Shown here in pieces: positions 44,331 through 52,293 of a DNA stretch of 64,000 nt (the first letter of the stretch is position 1; each line of letters starts with the position of its first letter). The stretch comes from Salipiger profundus (GTDB taxonomy: Bacteria > Pseudomonadota > Alphaproteobacteria > Rhodobacterales > Rhodobacteraceae). Below the pieces are notes generated by a model. That model worked only from the letters and a program-made list of their open reading frames with translations, was not told the DNA's origin and did no database searches. The DNA lies in the NCBI RefSeq assembly GCF_001969385.1, contig NZ_CP014796.1, forward strand, positions 682,001 through 746,000. Direction: 5' to 3'. The position numbers were made by a program, and so were the translations under genes.

Positions 44331-45668
44331 TCAGCCTTTGGAGAATTCGGGGTAGGCCTCCATGCCCAGCTCGCCCATGTCGAGACCGGCCACTTCCTCC
44401 TCTTCGCTGACGCGGATGCCCATGACCAGCTTCAGGATGAACCAGACGACCGCCGAGGCGACGATGGTGAAGATACCGACCACGACGATTCCGTAGAGCT
44501 GCGTGGCGAAGGTCGCATCACCGTTGGTGAAGACCACGGCGATGGTGCCCCAGATGCCGCAGATCAGGTGGACCGGGATCGCACCGACGACGTCGTCGAT
44601 CTTGATCTTGTCGAGCATCGGCACGGTGAAGACCACGATGATGCCGCCGATGGCACCGATGATGGTGGCCGCGCCGAGCGTCGGGGTCAGCGGTTCCGCG
44701 GTGATCGACACGAGGCCGGCCAGCGCGCCGTTCAGCACCATGGTGAGGTCGGGCTTCTTGTACATGATCTGGGTCATGATGAGCGCTGCGACCGCACCAC
44801 CCGCAGCTGCGGTGTTGGTGTTGGCGAAGATGCGCGACACGTCGGCGACGTCACCCACGGTGCCCATGGCCAGCTGCGATGCGCCGTTGAAGCCGAACCA
44901 GCCGAGCCACAGGATGAACGTGCCGAGCGTGGCGAGGGTCAGGTTCGAGCCCGGGATCGGAACCACGGTGCCGTTGCGGAACTTGCCGATACGCGGACCG
45001 AGGATCAGCGCGCCGGTCAGGGCCGCCCAGCCACCGACGGAGTGCACGACGGTCGAGCCGGCGAAATCGAGGAAGCCAGCCGCGTCCAGGAAGCCGCCGC
45101 CCCATTTCCACGACGCCTGCAGCGGGTAGATGATGGCGGTGAGGACGATGGTGAAGATCAGGAAGGGCCACAGCTTGATGCGCTCGGCCAGCGTGCCGGA
45201 CACGATCGAAGCGGTGGTTGCACAGAACATCAGCTGGAAGAAGAAGTCCGAACCGGTGGAGGCGTAGCCGTAATCGTCGGCTGCATCGGCGGTCACGCCA
45301 ACGGCCTCGAGGACGGCCGGGCCCCACACACCGGAGATGACGCCTTCGGTCGCCCAGGTGCCGAGCGGATACATCAGGTTGTAGCCGATCAGGTAATAGA
45401 AGATCGCGGCAAGCGAGAACAGCACGACGTTCTTCATGCACTGCATCGCGACGTTCTTCGAGCGCACGAGGCCGGCCTCGAGCATCGCGAAGCCCGCGGC
45501 CATCCACATCACGAGGAAGCCACCGATGAGGAAGAGCAGCGAGTTGAAGATGAAGACGGTGTCGGTCGACGCGTTCACGCCCGGGGCCGGGCCGTCATCC
45601 TGCGCCAGGCCCAGCGTCGGCAGCGCGATCAGCGCGGCAGCCGGGGCAAGTGTGTTGAGAAGTTTCAT
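44331..45668 (-). CDS. amtB: Ammonium transporter
   Basis: A 445-residue Amt-family channel of the inner membrane that takes up ammonium. A cleavable N-terminal signal (MKLLNTLAPAAALIALPTLGLAQ) precedes eleven helices. Conserved elements are GFAMLEAGLVRSKN, FFFQLMFCATTASIVSGTLAERIK, the twin-His region (STVVHSVGGWAAL and IPVHLICGIWGT) and GWFGFNGAS. The C-terminal cytoplasmic tail (RVSEEEEVAGLDMGELGMEAYPEF) is the site GlnK docks to. It follows glnK after 39 bases in the same operon, the near-universal arrangement. Confidence 0.96.
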   Translation of the reverse strand: MKLLNTLAPAAALIALPTLGLAQDDGPAPGVNASTDTVFIFNSLLFLIGGFLVMWMAAGFAMLEAGLVRSKNVAMQCMKNVVLFSLAAIFYYLIGYNLMYPLGTWATEGVISGVWGPAVLEAVGVTADAADDYGYASTGSDFFFQLMFCATTASIVSGTLAERIKLWPFLIFTIVLTAIIYPLQASWKWGGGFLDAAGFLDFAGSTVVHSVGGWAALTGALILGPRIGKFRNGTVVPIPGSNLTLATLGTFILWLGWFGFNGASQLAMGTVGDVADVSRIFANTNTAAAGGAVAALIMTQIMYKKPDLTMVLNGALAGLVSITAEPLTPTLGAATIIGAIGGIIVVFTVPMLDKIKIDDVVGAIPVHLICGIWGTIAVVFTNGDATFATQLYGIVVVGIFTIVASAVVWFILKLVMGIRVSEEEEVAGLDMGELGMEAYPEFSKG

Positions 45669-45707
45669 GTTCCGTTGTCCCTTAGTAATCTTGCGATCAA
45701 ACCGCGA

Positions 45708-46046
45708 TCAGATCGCGTCCGCGTCGGTTTCACCGGTACGCACGCGCACCGCCTGGCTCACGTCGAGCACGAAGATCTTGCCGTCGCCGATCTTGCCGGT
45801 CTGAGCGGTCTTGGTGATCGTCTCGACAACCTGGTCGGCCATCGACGAGGCAACCACGATCTCGAGCTTGATCTTGGGCACGAAATTCACCGCGTATTCT
45901 GCGCCGCGATAGATTTCGGTGTGGCCGGACTGAGAGCCGAAGCCCTTGATTTCGGTCACCATCATACCGCGCACGCCGATTCCGGTGAGCGCCTCGCGCA
46001 CCTCCTCGAGCTTGAACGGCTTGATCGTCGCAATGATCAGTTTCAC
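45708..46046 (-). CDS. glnK: Nitrogen regulatory PII protein
   Basis: A 112-residue PII signal protein that reports nitrogen status by binding 2-oxoglutarate and ATP/ADP. The T-loop is GFGSQSGHTEIYRGAEYAVNF with the uridylylation site Tyr51. The C-loop reads GKIGDGKIFV. The start is a GTG (46046) giving MKLIIATIKPFKLEEV; the frame extends upstream without sense. Its linkage to amtB marks it as GlnK rather than GlnB. Nitrogen-dependent expression is expected, but no clear sigma-54 promoter was found by eye. Confidence 0.95.
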   Translation of the reverse strand: MKLIIATIKPFKLEEVREALTGIGVRGMMVTEIKGFGSQSGHTEIYRGAEYAVNFVPKIKLEIVVASSMADQVVETITKTAQTGKIGDGKIFVLDVSQAVRVRTGETDADAI

Positions 46047-46206
46047 CTTGGTCCCTTTCGATTTGGCAGACCTCTGCCTGCGTTCTGCAGGGGCAGGAAG
46101 ACGCTCATGGCGCCTCAATGAAAGGCGAGCGCTATTGCAACTGGCCTGCGAGCCCCCATCGGTGGTCAAAAAATAATCCAAAAATGTCTGAACGCCTAAT
46201 ATTAAT

Positions 46207-46227
46207 GCAAATCAAAAAGTCATTTGC
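46207..46227. promoter_or_regulatory. AT-rich inverted repeat between glnK and the PBP gene
   Basis: GCAAAT (46207-46212) and ATTTGC (46222-46227) form a dyad around nine bases, within the 258-base AT-rich region between the divergent glnK and PBP genes. It might be a site for a nitrogen regulator, but it does not match the NtrC consensus well. The region also holds no evident small gene. Confidence 0.3.
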
Positions 46228-46304
46228 GTAACAGTTTCGCGGTCTACATCCCGCGCCAAAGCCGTTAATCTGCGCCGAAAGAGAAAAACGCCGGGCAGAG
46301 TGAA

Positions 46305-48491
46305 ATGAGTGATTCAGGCCGTGGCAAGGGCCGGCTCGTGGCGGAGCGCCGCTACGCGGGAAAAAGCGCCCAGAAGCCCCGAAAGACCAAACAAAAGACC
46401 ACCCGGGGCAAGCCCCCTCGCCGGAAGGCGCCTCCTCCGCGCCGCAATCCGGTGGCGCGGTTCTTCATCGGCATCTTCCGCTGGTTCTTCGGCCTCATCT
46501 GGCGGGTCGTGTGGCGGGTGACCGCCATCGCCGTGTTCCTGCTCGCGCTCGGGGTGGGCTATTTCTACACGACCCTGCCGCCGGTGCAGGAACTGCTCGA
46601 CGGCCGCGCCCGCGGCTCGGTGACCCTGCTCGATCGCGACGGCGACATCTTCGCGTGGCGCGGCGACCAGTTCGGCGGCGCCGTGACCGCCGACAGCGTC
46701 AGCCCGCACCTCAAGCACGCGGTGCTCGCCACCGAGGACAAGCGCTTCTACCAGCACTTCGGCGTCTCGCCGCGCGGCATCGCCAGCGCCATTCGCATCA
46801 ACCTTGCCGAAGGGCGCGGGCCGCTCTCCGGTCACGGCGGCTCGACGATCACCCAGCAGACCGCGAAGCTGCTCTGTCTCGGCGTGCCCTTCGATCCGGA
46901 CGAGTGGAAGAGCGAAGCGGAATACGTGGCCGACTGCCGCGAGACCTCGCTTGTCCGCAAGGGGCGCGAAGCGCTCTACGCGATGGCATTGGAGGCCAAG
47001 TACACCAAGGACGAGATCCTCTCGATCTACCTGAACCGCGCCTATCTCGGGGCCGGCGCCTACGGGGCCGAGGCCGCTGCCGAGCGCTACTTCAGCAAGC
47101 ATGCCGGAGAACTGAACCCGCAGCAGGCGGCCATGCTCGCCGGCCTGCTCACCGCGCCGTCGACGCTGTCGCCCACGAACAACCTCGAACGCTCGCAATC
47201 GCGCGCCTCGACGGTGCTGCGGCTGATGCGGGAACAGGGCTACCTGACCGCCGCGCAGGAGGAAGAGGCGCAGGCCAACCCGGCGACGCTCTCGGAAGAG
47301 GCCGAACGCAGGACCGGCGGCTATTTCGCCGACTGGGCAATGTCGGTGCTCGAGGACAACGCGTTCACCCAGAACACCTCGGACGACCTCGTCCTGCGCA
47401 CCACGCTCGACCCGCGCCTGCAACGCGCGGCCGAGGCGGCGATGAACAAGGTCTACTCGGAAAAGGTCACGAAGCCCGGTTCGGTGGTGGAAGCCGCGAT
47501 CGTCGTCATGTCGTCGGATGGCGCGGTGCGCGCCATGGTGGGCGGCAAGAAGACCGGAGTCTCGGGCGTGTTCAACCGGGCCACGCAGGCCAAGCGGCAG
47601 ACGGGCTCGTCCTTCAAGCCCTTCGTCTACGCCACGGCGCTCGAACTGGGCTACTCGCCCTATGACACGGTGGTCGACGAGCCGTTCTGCATGAACATCC
47701 CCGGCTCGGGCCAATGGTGCCCCGAAAACTACACCCGCAACTACAAGGGGCGCGTGACGCTGACGCAGGCGCTCGCGAACTCGCTGAACATCCCGGCGGT
47801 GAAGATCTCCGAGAACGTGGGCCGCGATCTCGTCCAGAAGGTCGCGACGGGCTTCGGCATCCACTCCGACCTCTACGACACGCCGGCCATGGCGCTCGGC
47901 ACCTCCGAGGCGACGCTGCTGGAGATGACTGCCGCCTATGCCGGCTTCCTCAACGGCGGGTCGCGCGTGGTGCCCTACGGCCAGGTCGAGCTCAGGGTGA
48001 AGGGCGAGGACGAACCGCTTGTGACCCAGAACACCGGCATCCAGGAGCGGGTGATCCAGCAGGAGGCCGCGGGCCAGCTCGTCTGGATGCTGCAGCATGT
48101 CGTCTCGGAGGGCACCGGGCGCCGGGCACAGCTGCCCGACGGTCGCGAGGCCGCGGGCAAGACCGGCACCTCGAACGACGCGCGCGACGCTTGGTTCATC
48201 GGCTTCACGGCGGATTACGTCGTCGGCGTCTGGATGGGCAACGACGACAACTCGCCGCTGTCGGGCGTGACCGGTGGCGGCCTGCCCGCCGACATCTGGC
48301 GCGAGACCATGGTGCGCGTGAGCGAGGGCCTCGAGCAGAGGCCCCTGCCCGCGACGCCGCCGGCAGAGCCCGCGCCGCAGGTGGTCGAGCAGCAGCCGCA
48401 GCAGCAACAACAGCCGCAGCGGCAACCGCAACGACAGGAACGCGACAACATCATCCGGCAGATCATCAACGACCTGCTGGGCGGTGGCTGA
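46305..48491 (+). CDS. Class A penicillin-binding protein (PBP1A-like transglycosylase/transpeptidase)
   Basis: A 728-residue bifunctional peptidoglycan synthase. A very basic, Pro-rich N-terminus (about 1-60) precedes one transmembrane helix (about 68-90). The GT51 domain has Glu144 in LATEDKRFYQHFG, then GGSTITQQTAKLL and RKGREALYAMALEAKYTKDEILSIYLN. The transpeptidase domain has the SxxK serine in TGSSFKPFVYA, the SLN triad and GKTGTSNDARDAWFIG. The C-terminal tail is Pro/Gln-rich and ends RQIINDLLGGG. A CLGVPFDPDEWKSEAEYVADC insert in the GT domain may carry a disulfide. It stands alone and is followed by a terminator. Confidence 0.93.
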   Translation: MSDSGRGKGRLVAERRYAGKSAQKPRKTKQKTTRGKPPRRKAPPPRRNPVARFFIGIFRWFFGLIWRVVWRVTAIAVFLLALGVGYFYTTLPPVQELLDGRARGSVTLLDRDGDIFAWRGDQFGGAVTADSVSPHLKHAVLATEDKRFYQHFGVSPRGIASAIRINLAEGRGPLSGHGGSTITQQTAKLLCLGVPFDPDEWKSEAEYVADCRETSLVRKGREALYAMALEAKYTKDEILSIYLNRAYLGAGAYGAEAAAERYFSKHAGELNPQQAAMLAGLLTAPSTLSPTNNLERSQSRASTVLRLMREQGYLTAAQEEEAQANPATLSEEAERRTGGYFADWAMSVLEDNAFTQNTSDDLVLRTTLDPRLQRAAEAAMNKVYSEKVTKPGSVVEAAIVVMSSDGAVRAMVGGKKTGVSGVFNRATQAKRQTGSSFKPFVYATALELGYSPYDTVVDEPFCMNIPGSGQWCPENYTRNYKGRVTLTQALANSLNIPAVKISENVGRDLVQKVATGFGIHSDLYDTPAMALGTSEATLLEMTAAYAGFLNGGSRVVPYGQVELRVKGEDEPLVTQNTGIQERVIQQEAAGQLVWMLQHVVSEGTGRRAQLPDGREAAGKTGTSNDARDAWFIGFTADYVVGVWMGNDDNSPLSGVTGGGLPADIWRETMVRVSEGLEQRPLPATPPAEPAPQVVEQQPQQQQQPQRQPQRQERDNIIRQIINDLLGGG

Positions 48492-48505
48492 CGCGACGAC
48501 GCCCG

Positions 48506-48538
48506 CCCGCGCCGCACCCCGGCGCGGGTTTTCGCTTT
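48506..48538 (+). terminator. Rho-independent terminator of the PBP gene
   Basis: CCCGCGCC (48506-48513) and GGCGCGGG (48521-48528) enclose a seven-base loop and run into TTTTCGCTTT. It lies 14 bases past the PBP stop codon. Confidence 0.8.
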
Positions 48539-48592
48539 CCCCGGAGGCGCGTCAGGGTCTAACTGGAGCCGCCGCGACGAAGGAGAGCCAGC

Positions 48593-50935
48593 ATGAGCGT
48601 GAAAGAGATCTTCGAGAGCATGGAGTACGGCCCCGCCCCTGAAAGCGCCGCCGAGGCGCTTGCCTGGCTCGTCGATCAGGGCGACCGGTTCGGCCATTTC
48701 ATCGACGGCACATTCACCGCCCCCGGTGCTGGCTTCGAGAGCCGCAACCCGGCCACCGGCGAGGTGCTCGCCACACTCACGCAGGCCACGCAGGATGACG
48801 TGGACGCGGCCGTCTCCGCGGCCCGCAAGGCGCAGCCCGGCTGGGCGAAGCTCGGCGGGCCCGGCCGCGCCCGTCACCTCTACGCGCTGGCGCGGCTTTT
48901 GCAGAAGCACGCGCGGCTCTTCGCGGTGCTCGAGACGCTCGACAACGGCAAGCCGATCCGGGAGAGCCGCGACATCGACCTGCCGCTCGCGGCGCGGCAC
49001 TTCTACCACCACGCCGGCTGGGCGCAGCTCATGGAGAGCGAGCTTCCCGGCCGCGCGCCGCTTGGCGTCTGCGGCCAGATCGTGCCGTGGAACTTCCCGC
49101 TGCTGATGCTGGCATGGAAGATCGCCCCGGCGCTCGCCACCGGCAACACCGTGGTTCTGAAGCCCGCCGAGTGGACCTCGCTCACCGCGCTGCTCTTCGC
49201 CGACATCTGCCGGCAGGCCGGACTGCCGAAGGGCGTGGTGAACATCGTTACCGGCGACGGCGCGGTCGGCGAGATGATCGTGGCCGCCGATGTCGACAAG
49301 ATCGCCTTTACCGGCTCGACCGAGGTCGGACGCAGGATCCGCGAGGCCACCGCGGGCAGCGGCAAGGCGCTCACGCTCGAGCTGGGCGGCAAGTCGCCCT
49401 ACATCGTCTTCGAGGACGCCGACATCGACAGCGCGGTCGAGGGGCTGGTCGACGCCATCTGGCTGAACGGCGGGCAGGTCTGCTGCGCCGGTTCGCGGCT
49501 GCTGGTGCAGGAGGGCATCGCCGAAACCTTCCACGCGCGGCTGCGCACGCGGATGGAGAAGCTGCGCGTCGGCAACCCGCTCGACAAATGCATCGACGTG
49601 GGTGCCATCGTGGACCCGGTGCAGCGTGACCGCATCGCCGCGATGGTCGGCGCCAACACCGAGGGCGAGGTCTTCCAGCCCGCGCCCTGCCCCTCCGGCT
49701 GCTACTTCCCGCCGACGCTCATCACAGGGCTGTCGCCCGCCGCGCCGCTCATGCAGGACGAGATCTTCGGGCCGGTGCTGGTCTCGACGACCTTCCGCAC
49801 ACCCTCGGAAGCGGTGCAGCTCGCCAACGATACCCGCTACGGGCTCGCGGCGAGCGTCTGGTCCGAGAACATCAACACCGCGCTCGACATCGCGCCGAAG
49901 CTCGCCGCCGGCGTCGTCTGGATCAACGGCAGCAACATGTTCGACGCAGCCGCGCCGTTCGGCGGCGTGCGTGAAAGCGGCTTTGGCCGCGAGGGTGGCC
50001 CCGAGGGCCTGATGGCCTACACCCGCCCCGCCGGCACCGAGAAGGCCAAGGCGCTGAAGCCCGTCGCGCCCTTTGGCGGCGACGAAGCCGAGCCGCAGCC
50101 GGTCGACCAGACCGCGAAGCTCTACATCGGCGGCAAGCAGGCCCGGCCCGACGGCGGCCACGCCCGCGAGGTCTTCGACAAGCGCGGCAAGCTGATCGGG
50201 CAGGCCCCCATCGCCAACCGCAAGGACATCCGCAACGCGGTCGAGGCCGCGCGCGGCGCCGCCGGCTGGTCCGCCGCAACCGCCCACAACCGCGCGCAGG
50301 TGCTCTATTACATCGGCGAGAACCTCTCGGCGCGCGCCGGCGAGTTCGCGCAATCCATCGACCGGCTGACCGGCGGACGCTCGGGCGCCGCCGAGGTCGA
50401 GGCCGCCGTCAACCGGCTCTTCACCTACGGCGCCTGGGCCGACAAGTTCGACGGCCGCATCGCCAACGTGCCGATGCGCGGCGCGGCACTGGCCATGCGC
50501 CAGCCCTGCGGCGTCATCGGCGCCTTCTGCCCCGACGAGCTGCCGCTGCTGGGGCTGGTCTCGATCATGGCGCCCGCCATCGCCATGGGCAACCGCGTGG
50601 TTCTGGTGGCCTCCGAGCCCTTCCCGCTTGCGGCGACCGCATTTTACCAGGTTCTCGAGACCTCGGACGTGCCGGGCGGCGTGGTCAACATCCTGGCCGG
50701 CCCGCATGCCGAACTCGCCCCGACGCTCGCGAGCCACATGGATGTGGACGCAGTCTGGAGCTTCTCGGGCGCCGAGCTGTCCGCCACCATCGAGCGCGGC
50801 GCCGCCGGCACGCTCAAGCGGACCTGGGTGAACGATGGCCGCGCCCGTGACTGGATGGGCCCCGAGGGCGAGGGCCGCGCATTCCTCGAGGCCGCGACCG
50901 AGGTCAAGACGGTCTGGATTCCCTGGGGCGCGTGA
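48593..50935 (+). CDS. Tandem aldehyde dehydrogenase: active N-terminal unit and truncated second unit
   Basis: A 780-residue protein. Residues about 30-490 are a complete NAD(P)-dependent aldehyde dehydrogenase: NFPLLMLAWKIAPALATGNTVVLKPAE, FTGSTEVGR, the catalytic Glu in LELGGKSP, Cys297 in GGQVCCAGSR, and PFGGVRESGFGREGG. Residues about 510-780 repeat only the coenzyme-binding half (AAGWSAATAHNRAQVLYYIGENL, then PCGVIGAFCPDELPLLGLVSIMAPAIAMGN) and stop before any catalytic Cys. The second half may serve in oligomerisation or as a pseudo-domain. In related bacteria such proteins can lie next to deoC; deoC is not here. The physiological aldehyde is unknown. The gene follows AAGGAGAGCC. Confidence 0.88.
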   Translation: MSVKEIFESMEYGPAPESAAEALAWLVDQGDRFGHFIDGTFTAPGAGFESRNPATGEVLATLTQATQDDVDAAVSAARKAQPGWAKLGGPGRARHLYALARLLQKHARLFAVLETLDNGKPIRESRDIDLPLAARHFYHHAGWAQLMESELPGRAPLGVCGQIVPWNFPLLMLAWKIAPALATGNTVVLKPAEWTSLTALLFADICRQAGLPKGVVNIVTGDGAVGEMIVAADVDKIAFTGSTEVGRRIREATAGSGKALTLELGGKSPYIVFEDADIDSAVEGLVDAIWLNGGQVCCAGSRLLVQEGIAETFHARLRTRMEKLRVGNPLDKCIDVGAIVDPVQRDRIAAMVGANTEGEVFQPAPCPSGCYFPPTLITGLSPAAPLMQDEIFGPVLVSTTFRTPSEAVQLANDTRYGLAASVWSENINTALDIAPKLAAGVVWINGSNMFDAAAPFGGVRESGFGREGGPEGLMAYTRPAGTEKAKALKPVAPFGGDEAEPQPVDQTAKLYIGGKQARPDGGHAREVFDKRGKLIGQAPIANRKDIRNAVEAARGAAGWSAATAHNRAQVLYYIGENLSARAGEFAQSIDRLTGGRSGAAEVEAAVNRLFTYGAWADKFDGRIANVPMRGAALAMRQPCGVIGAFCPDELPLLGLVSIMAPAIAMGNRVVLVASEPFPLAATAFYQVLETSDVPGGVVNILAGPHAELAPTLASHMDVDAVWSFSGAELSATIERGAAGTLKRTWVNDGRARDWMGPEGEGRAFLEAATEVKTVWIPWGA

Positions 50936-51020
50936 CCGCCCGCGCCCCATGCCGCCGCTCTGAAAATCGTCGATAGGGCAGTCGCCGTCGCGTCATGGCG
51001 CGACGGCGGGCCCGCTATCA

Positions 51021-51049
51021 TTGAGATTTCACCGCCCCGCTGCTATATT
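51021..51049 (+). promoter_or_regulatory. Strong sigma-70-type promoter upstream of the rsfS leader
   Basis: TTGAGA (51021-51026) is followed after 17 bases by TATATT (51044-51049), which has a TG extension in front (TGC-TATATT). Transcription should begin near 51056. That excludes long in-frame extensions of rsfS and leaves room for the leader ORF at 51103. Confidence 0.65.
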
Positions 51050-51102
51050 GTTTCTACGCCCAGCGCCGGGGTGGCTTTTGGCGCTTGCAAAAAAGGAGGA
51101 CG

Positions 51103-51159
51103 ATGTCCTGTCGTTTACTGCGAACGCGGCCGGTGCCGCTGAGCCGGGGGTGCCCATGA
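51103..51159 (+). CDS. Leader ORF of 18 codons, coupled to rsfS
   Basis: An ATG at 51103 directly behind AAAAAAGGAGGACG opens MSCRLLRTRPVPLSRGCP and ends at TGA 51157-51159. That stop overlaps the rsfS ATG at 51156 (ATGA). The peptide has four Arg and two Cys in 18 residues. The ribosome site is by far the best one upstream of rsfS, although its spacing to this ATG is short, and rsfS itself has only a GC-rich GGGGGTGCCC before its start. Translational coupling is therefore likely. The peptide need not have a function of its own. Confidence 0.45.
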   Translation: MSCRLLRTRPVPLSRGCP

Positions 51160-51527
51160 ACGGCCTGCCCCACTCCGAGGTCACGAGCGAGCAGATCCTC
51201 GCCGCTGTCCTCAAATCCCTTGACGACAACAAGGCAGAGGATGTCGTGCAGATCGACCTGCGCGGCAAGACAGCCGTCTGTGACCAGATGGTCATCGCCT
51301 CGGGCCGGTCGTCGCGCCAGGTGGTCTCGATCGCCGAGAAGCTCGCCGAAGACCTCAAGCACACGCTTGGCATCCTGCCCAAGACCGAGGGCCAGGATAC
51401 CGGCGACTGGGTGCTGGTCGACACGGGCGACGTGATCGTTCACGTCTTCCGCCCCGAGGTGCGCGACTTCTACCAGCTCGAGAAGATGTGGCTGCCGCTC
51501 GGCAAGGCCGTGCAATCCGCGTCCTGA
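51156..51527 (+). CDS. rsfS: Ribosomal silencing factor RsfS
   Basis: A 123-residue RsfS/DUF143 protein that binds uL14 on the 50S subunit and prevents joining with the 30S when nutrients are short. Conserved segments are LDDNKAEDVVQIDLRGKTAVCDQMVIASGRSSRQV, DTGDWVLVDTGDVIVHVF and the C-terminal RDFYQLEKMW (read by motifs DDNKAEDV, DWVLVDTGDVIVH and FYQLEKMW). The start at 51156 is in phase with the leader ORF stop. It lies seven bases before rlmH, its usual partner. Confidence 0.93.
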   Translation: MNGLPHSEVTSEQILAAVLKSLDDNKAEDVVQIDLRGKTAVCDQMVIASGRSSRQVVSIAEKLAEDLKHTLGILPKTEGQDTGDWVLVDTGDVIVHVFRPEVRDFYQLEKMWLPLGKAVQSAS

Positions 51528-51534
51528 CGCCTTC

Positions 51535-52005
51535 ATGCGCATTCACCTATGCGTCGTGGGCCGCCTTCGGGCCGGCCCCGAACGCGATCTTGTCGACGAT
51601 TACCTGAAACGCTTCGAACGGACCGGGCGCGCGCTCGGTCTTGGTCCGGTGCGCGTGCAGGAGGTCGACGACCGCAAGGGCGGCGGCATGAGCGCCGAGG
51701 CCGACCTGCTGCGCCGTGCCCTGCCCTCGGGCGCCCGGCTCTGCGTGCTCGACGAGCGCGGCACCCTGATGACCTCTCCCGATTTCTCCGACCGGCTGGC
51801 CCGGCTCCGCGACGACGGCGCGCAGGACATGGCCTTTGTCATCGGTGGCGCCGACGGGATCGACCCGGCCCTGCGTGCCGAGGCCGACATGGCGTTGTCC
51901 TTTGGCCAGATGGTCTGGCCGCACATGCTCGTGCGGGTGATGCTCTGCGAGCAGCTCTATCGTGCCGCGGCGATTCTCGCCGGAAGCCCCTACCACCGCG
52001 CCTGA
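51535..52005 (+). CDS. rlmH: 23S rRNA (pseudouridine1915-N3)-methyltransferase
   Basis: A 156-residue SPOUT-fold methyltransferase that modifies helix 69 of 23S rRNA. The AdoMet-binding trefoil-knot region is MAFVIGGADGIDPALRAEAD, and the C-terminus LSFGQMVWPHMLVRVMLCEQLYRAAAILAGSPYHR (motifs SFGQMVWPHMLVR and GSPYHR) is diagnostic. It starts MRIHLCVVGRLRAGPE, as family members do. It is co-transcribed with rsfS. Confidence 0.95.
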   Translation: MRIHLCVVGRLRAGPERDLVDDYLKRFERTGRALGLGPVRVQEVDDRKGGGMSAEADLLRRALPSGARLCVLDERGTLMTSPDFSDRLARLRDDGAQDMAFVIGGADGIDPALRAEADMALSFGQMVWPHMLVRVMLCEQLYRAAAILAGSPYHRA

Positions 52006-52039
52006 TTCCCGACTGACCTCACGGCAGGCAGGAGCCTAG

Positions 52040-52276
52040 GCGGGAAACCGCTGAACGGGATTCAACCTGCAGCGGGAATCCGCCTTAGCGCGGGAACTCG
52101 CGTTGCCAACTCACATCTCGTTGAATTAGCGACACTCTTGCGCGATGTGGCGCTGCCTGACGCAGTCGCGTGGATATGCCGGTCAACCTGTCCCCAGGCG
52201 GCCCGATTCCCGGCCGCAAAATGACCTGGCGTGTCTCATGGCCCCGGAGCCCCTAACTCCGGGGCCAATTCTCTTT
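52040..52276 (+). ncRNA. Candidate small RNA: three GAAN mini-hairpins ahead of a terminator
   Basis: Within the 288-base gap after rlmH, three near-identical 12-mers occur in 62 bases: GCGG-GAAA-CCGC (52040-52051), GCGG-GAAT-CCGC (52072-52083) and GCGG-GAAC-TCGC (52090-52101). Each can fold into a four-base-pair stem with a GAAN loop. A strong terminator-like hairpin (52240-52266) lies downstream. No convincing promoter was found and the span is not coding. They may instead be protein-binding repeats or an rlmH 3' UTR. Confidence 0.3.
52240..52276 (+). terminator. Rho-independent-type terminator after rlmH
   Basis: GGCCCCGGAG (52240-52249) and CTCCGGGGCC (52257-52266) form a ten-base-pair stem with a seven-base loop, followed by AATTCTCTTT. 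It separates the rsfS-rlmH unit (or a small RNA) from the convergent uppP gene. Confidence 0.7.
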
Positions 52277-52293
52277 CCAGCCCCTTCGAGGCG

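Noticed and set aside
46050..46300. Sigma-54 promoter for glnK
   Set aside because: No GG-N10-GC pair with the right spacing was found on the minus strand.
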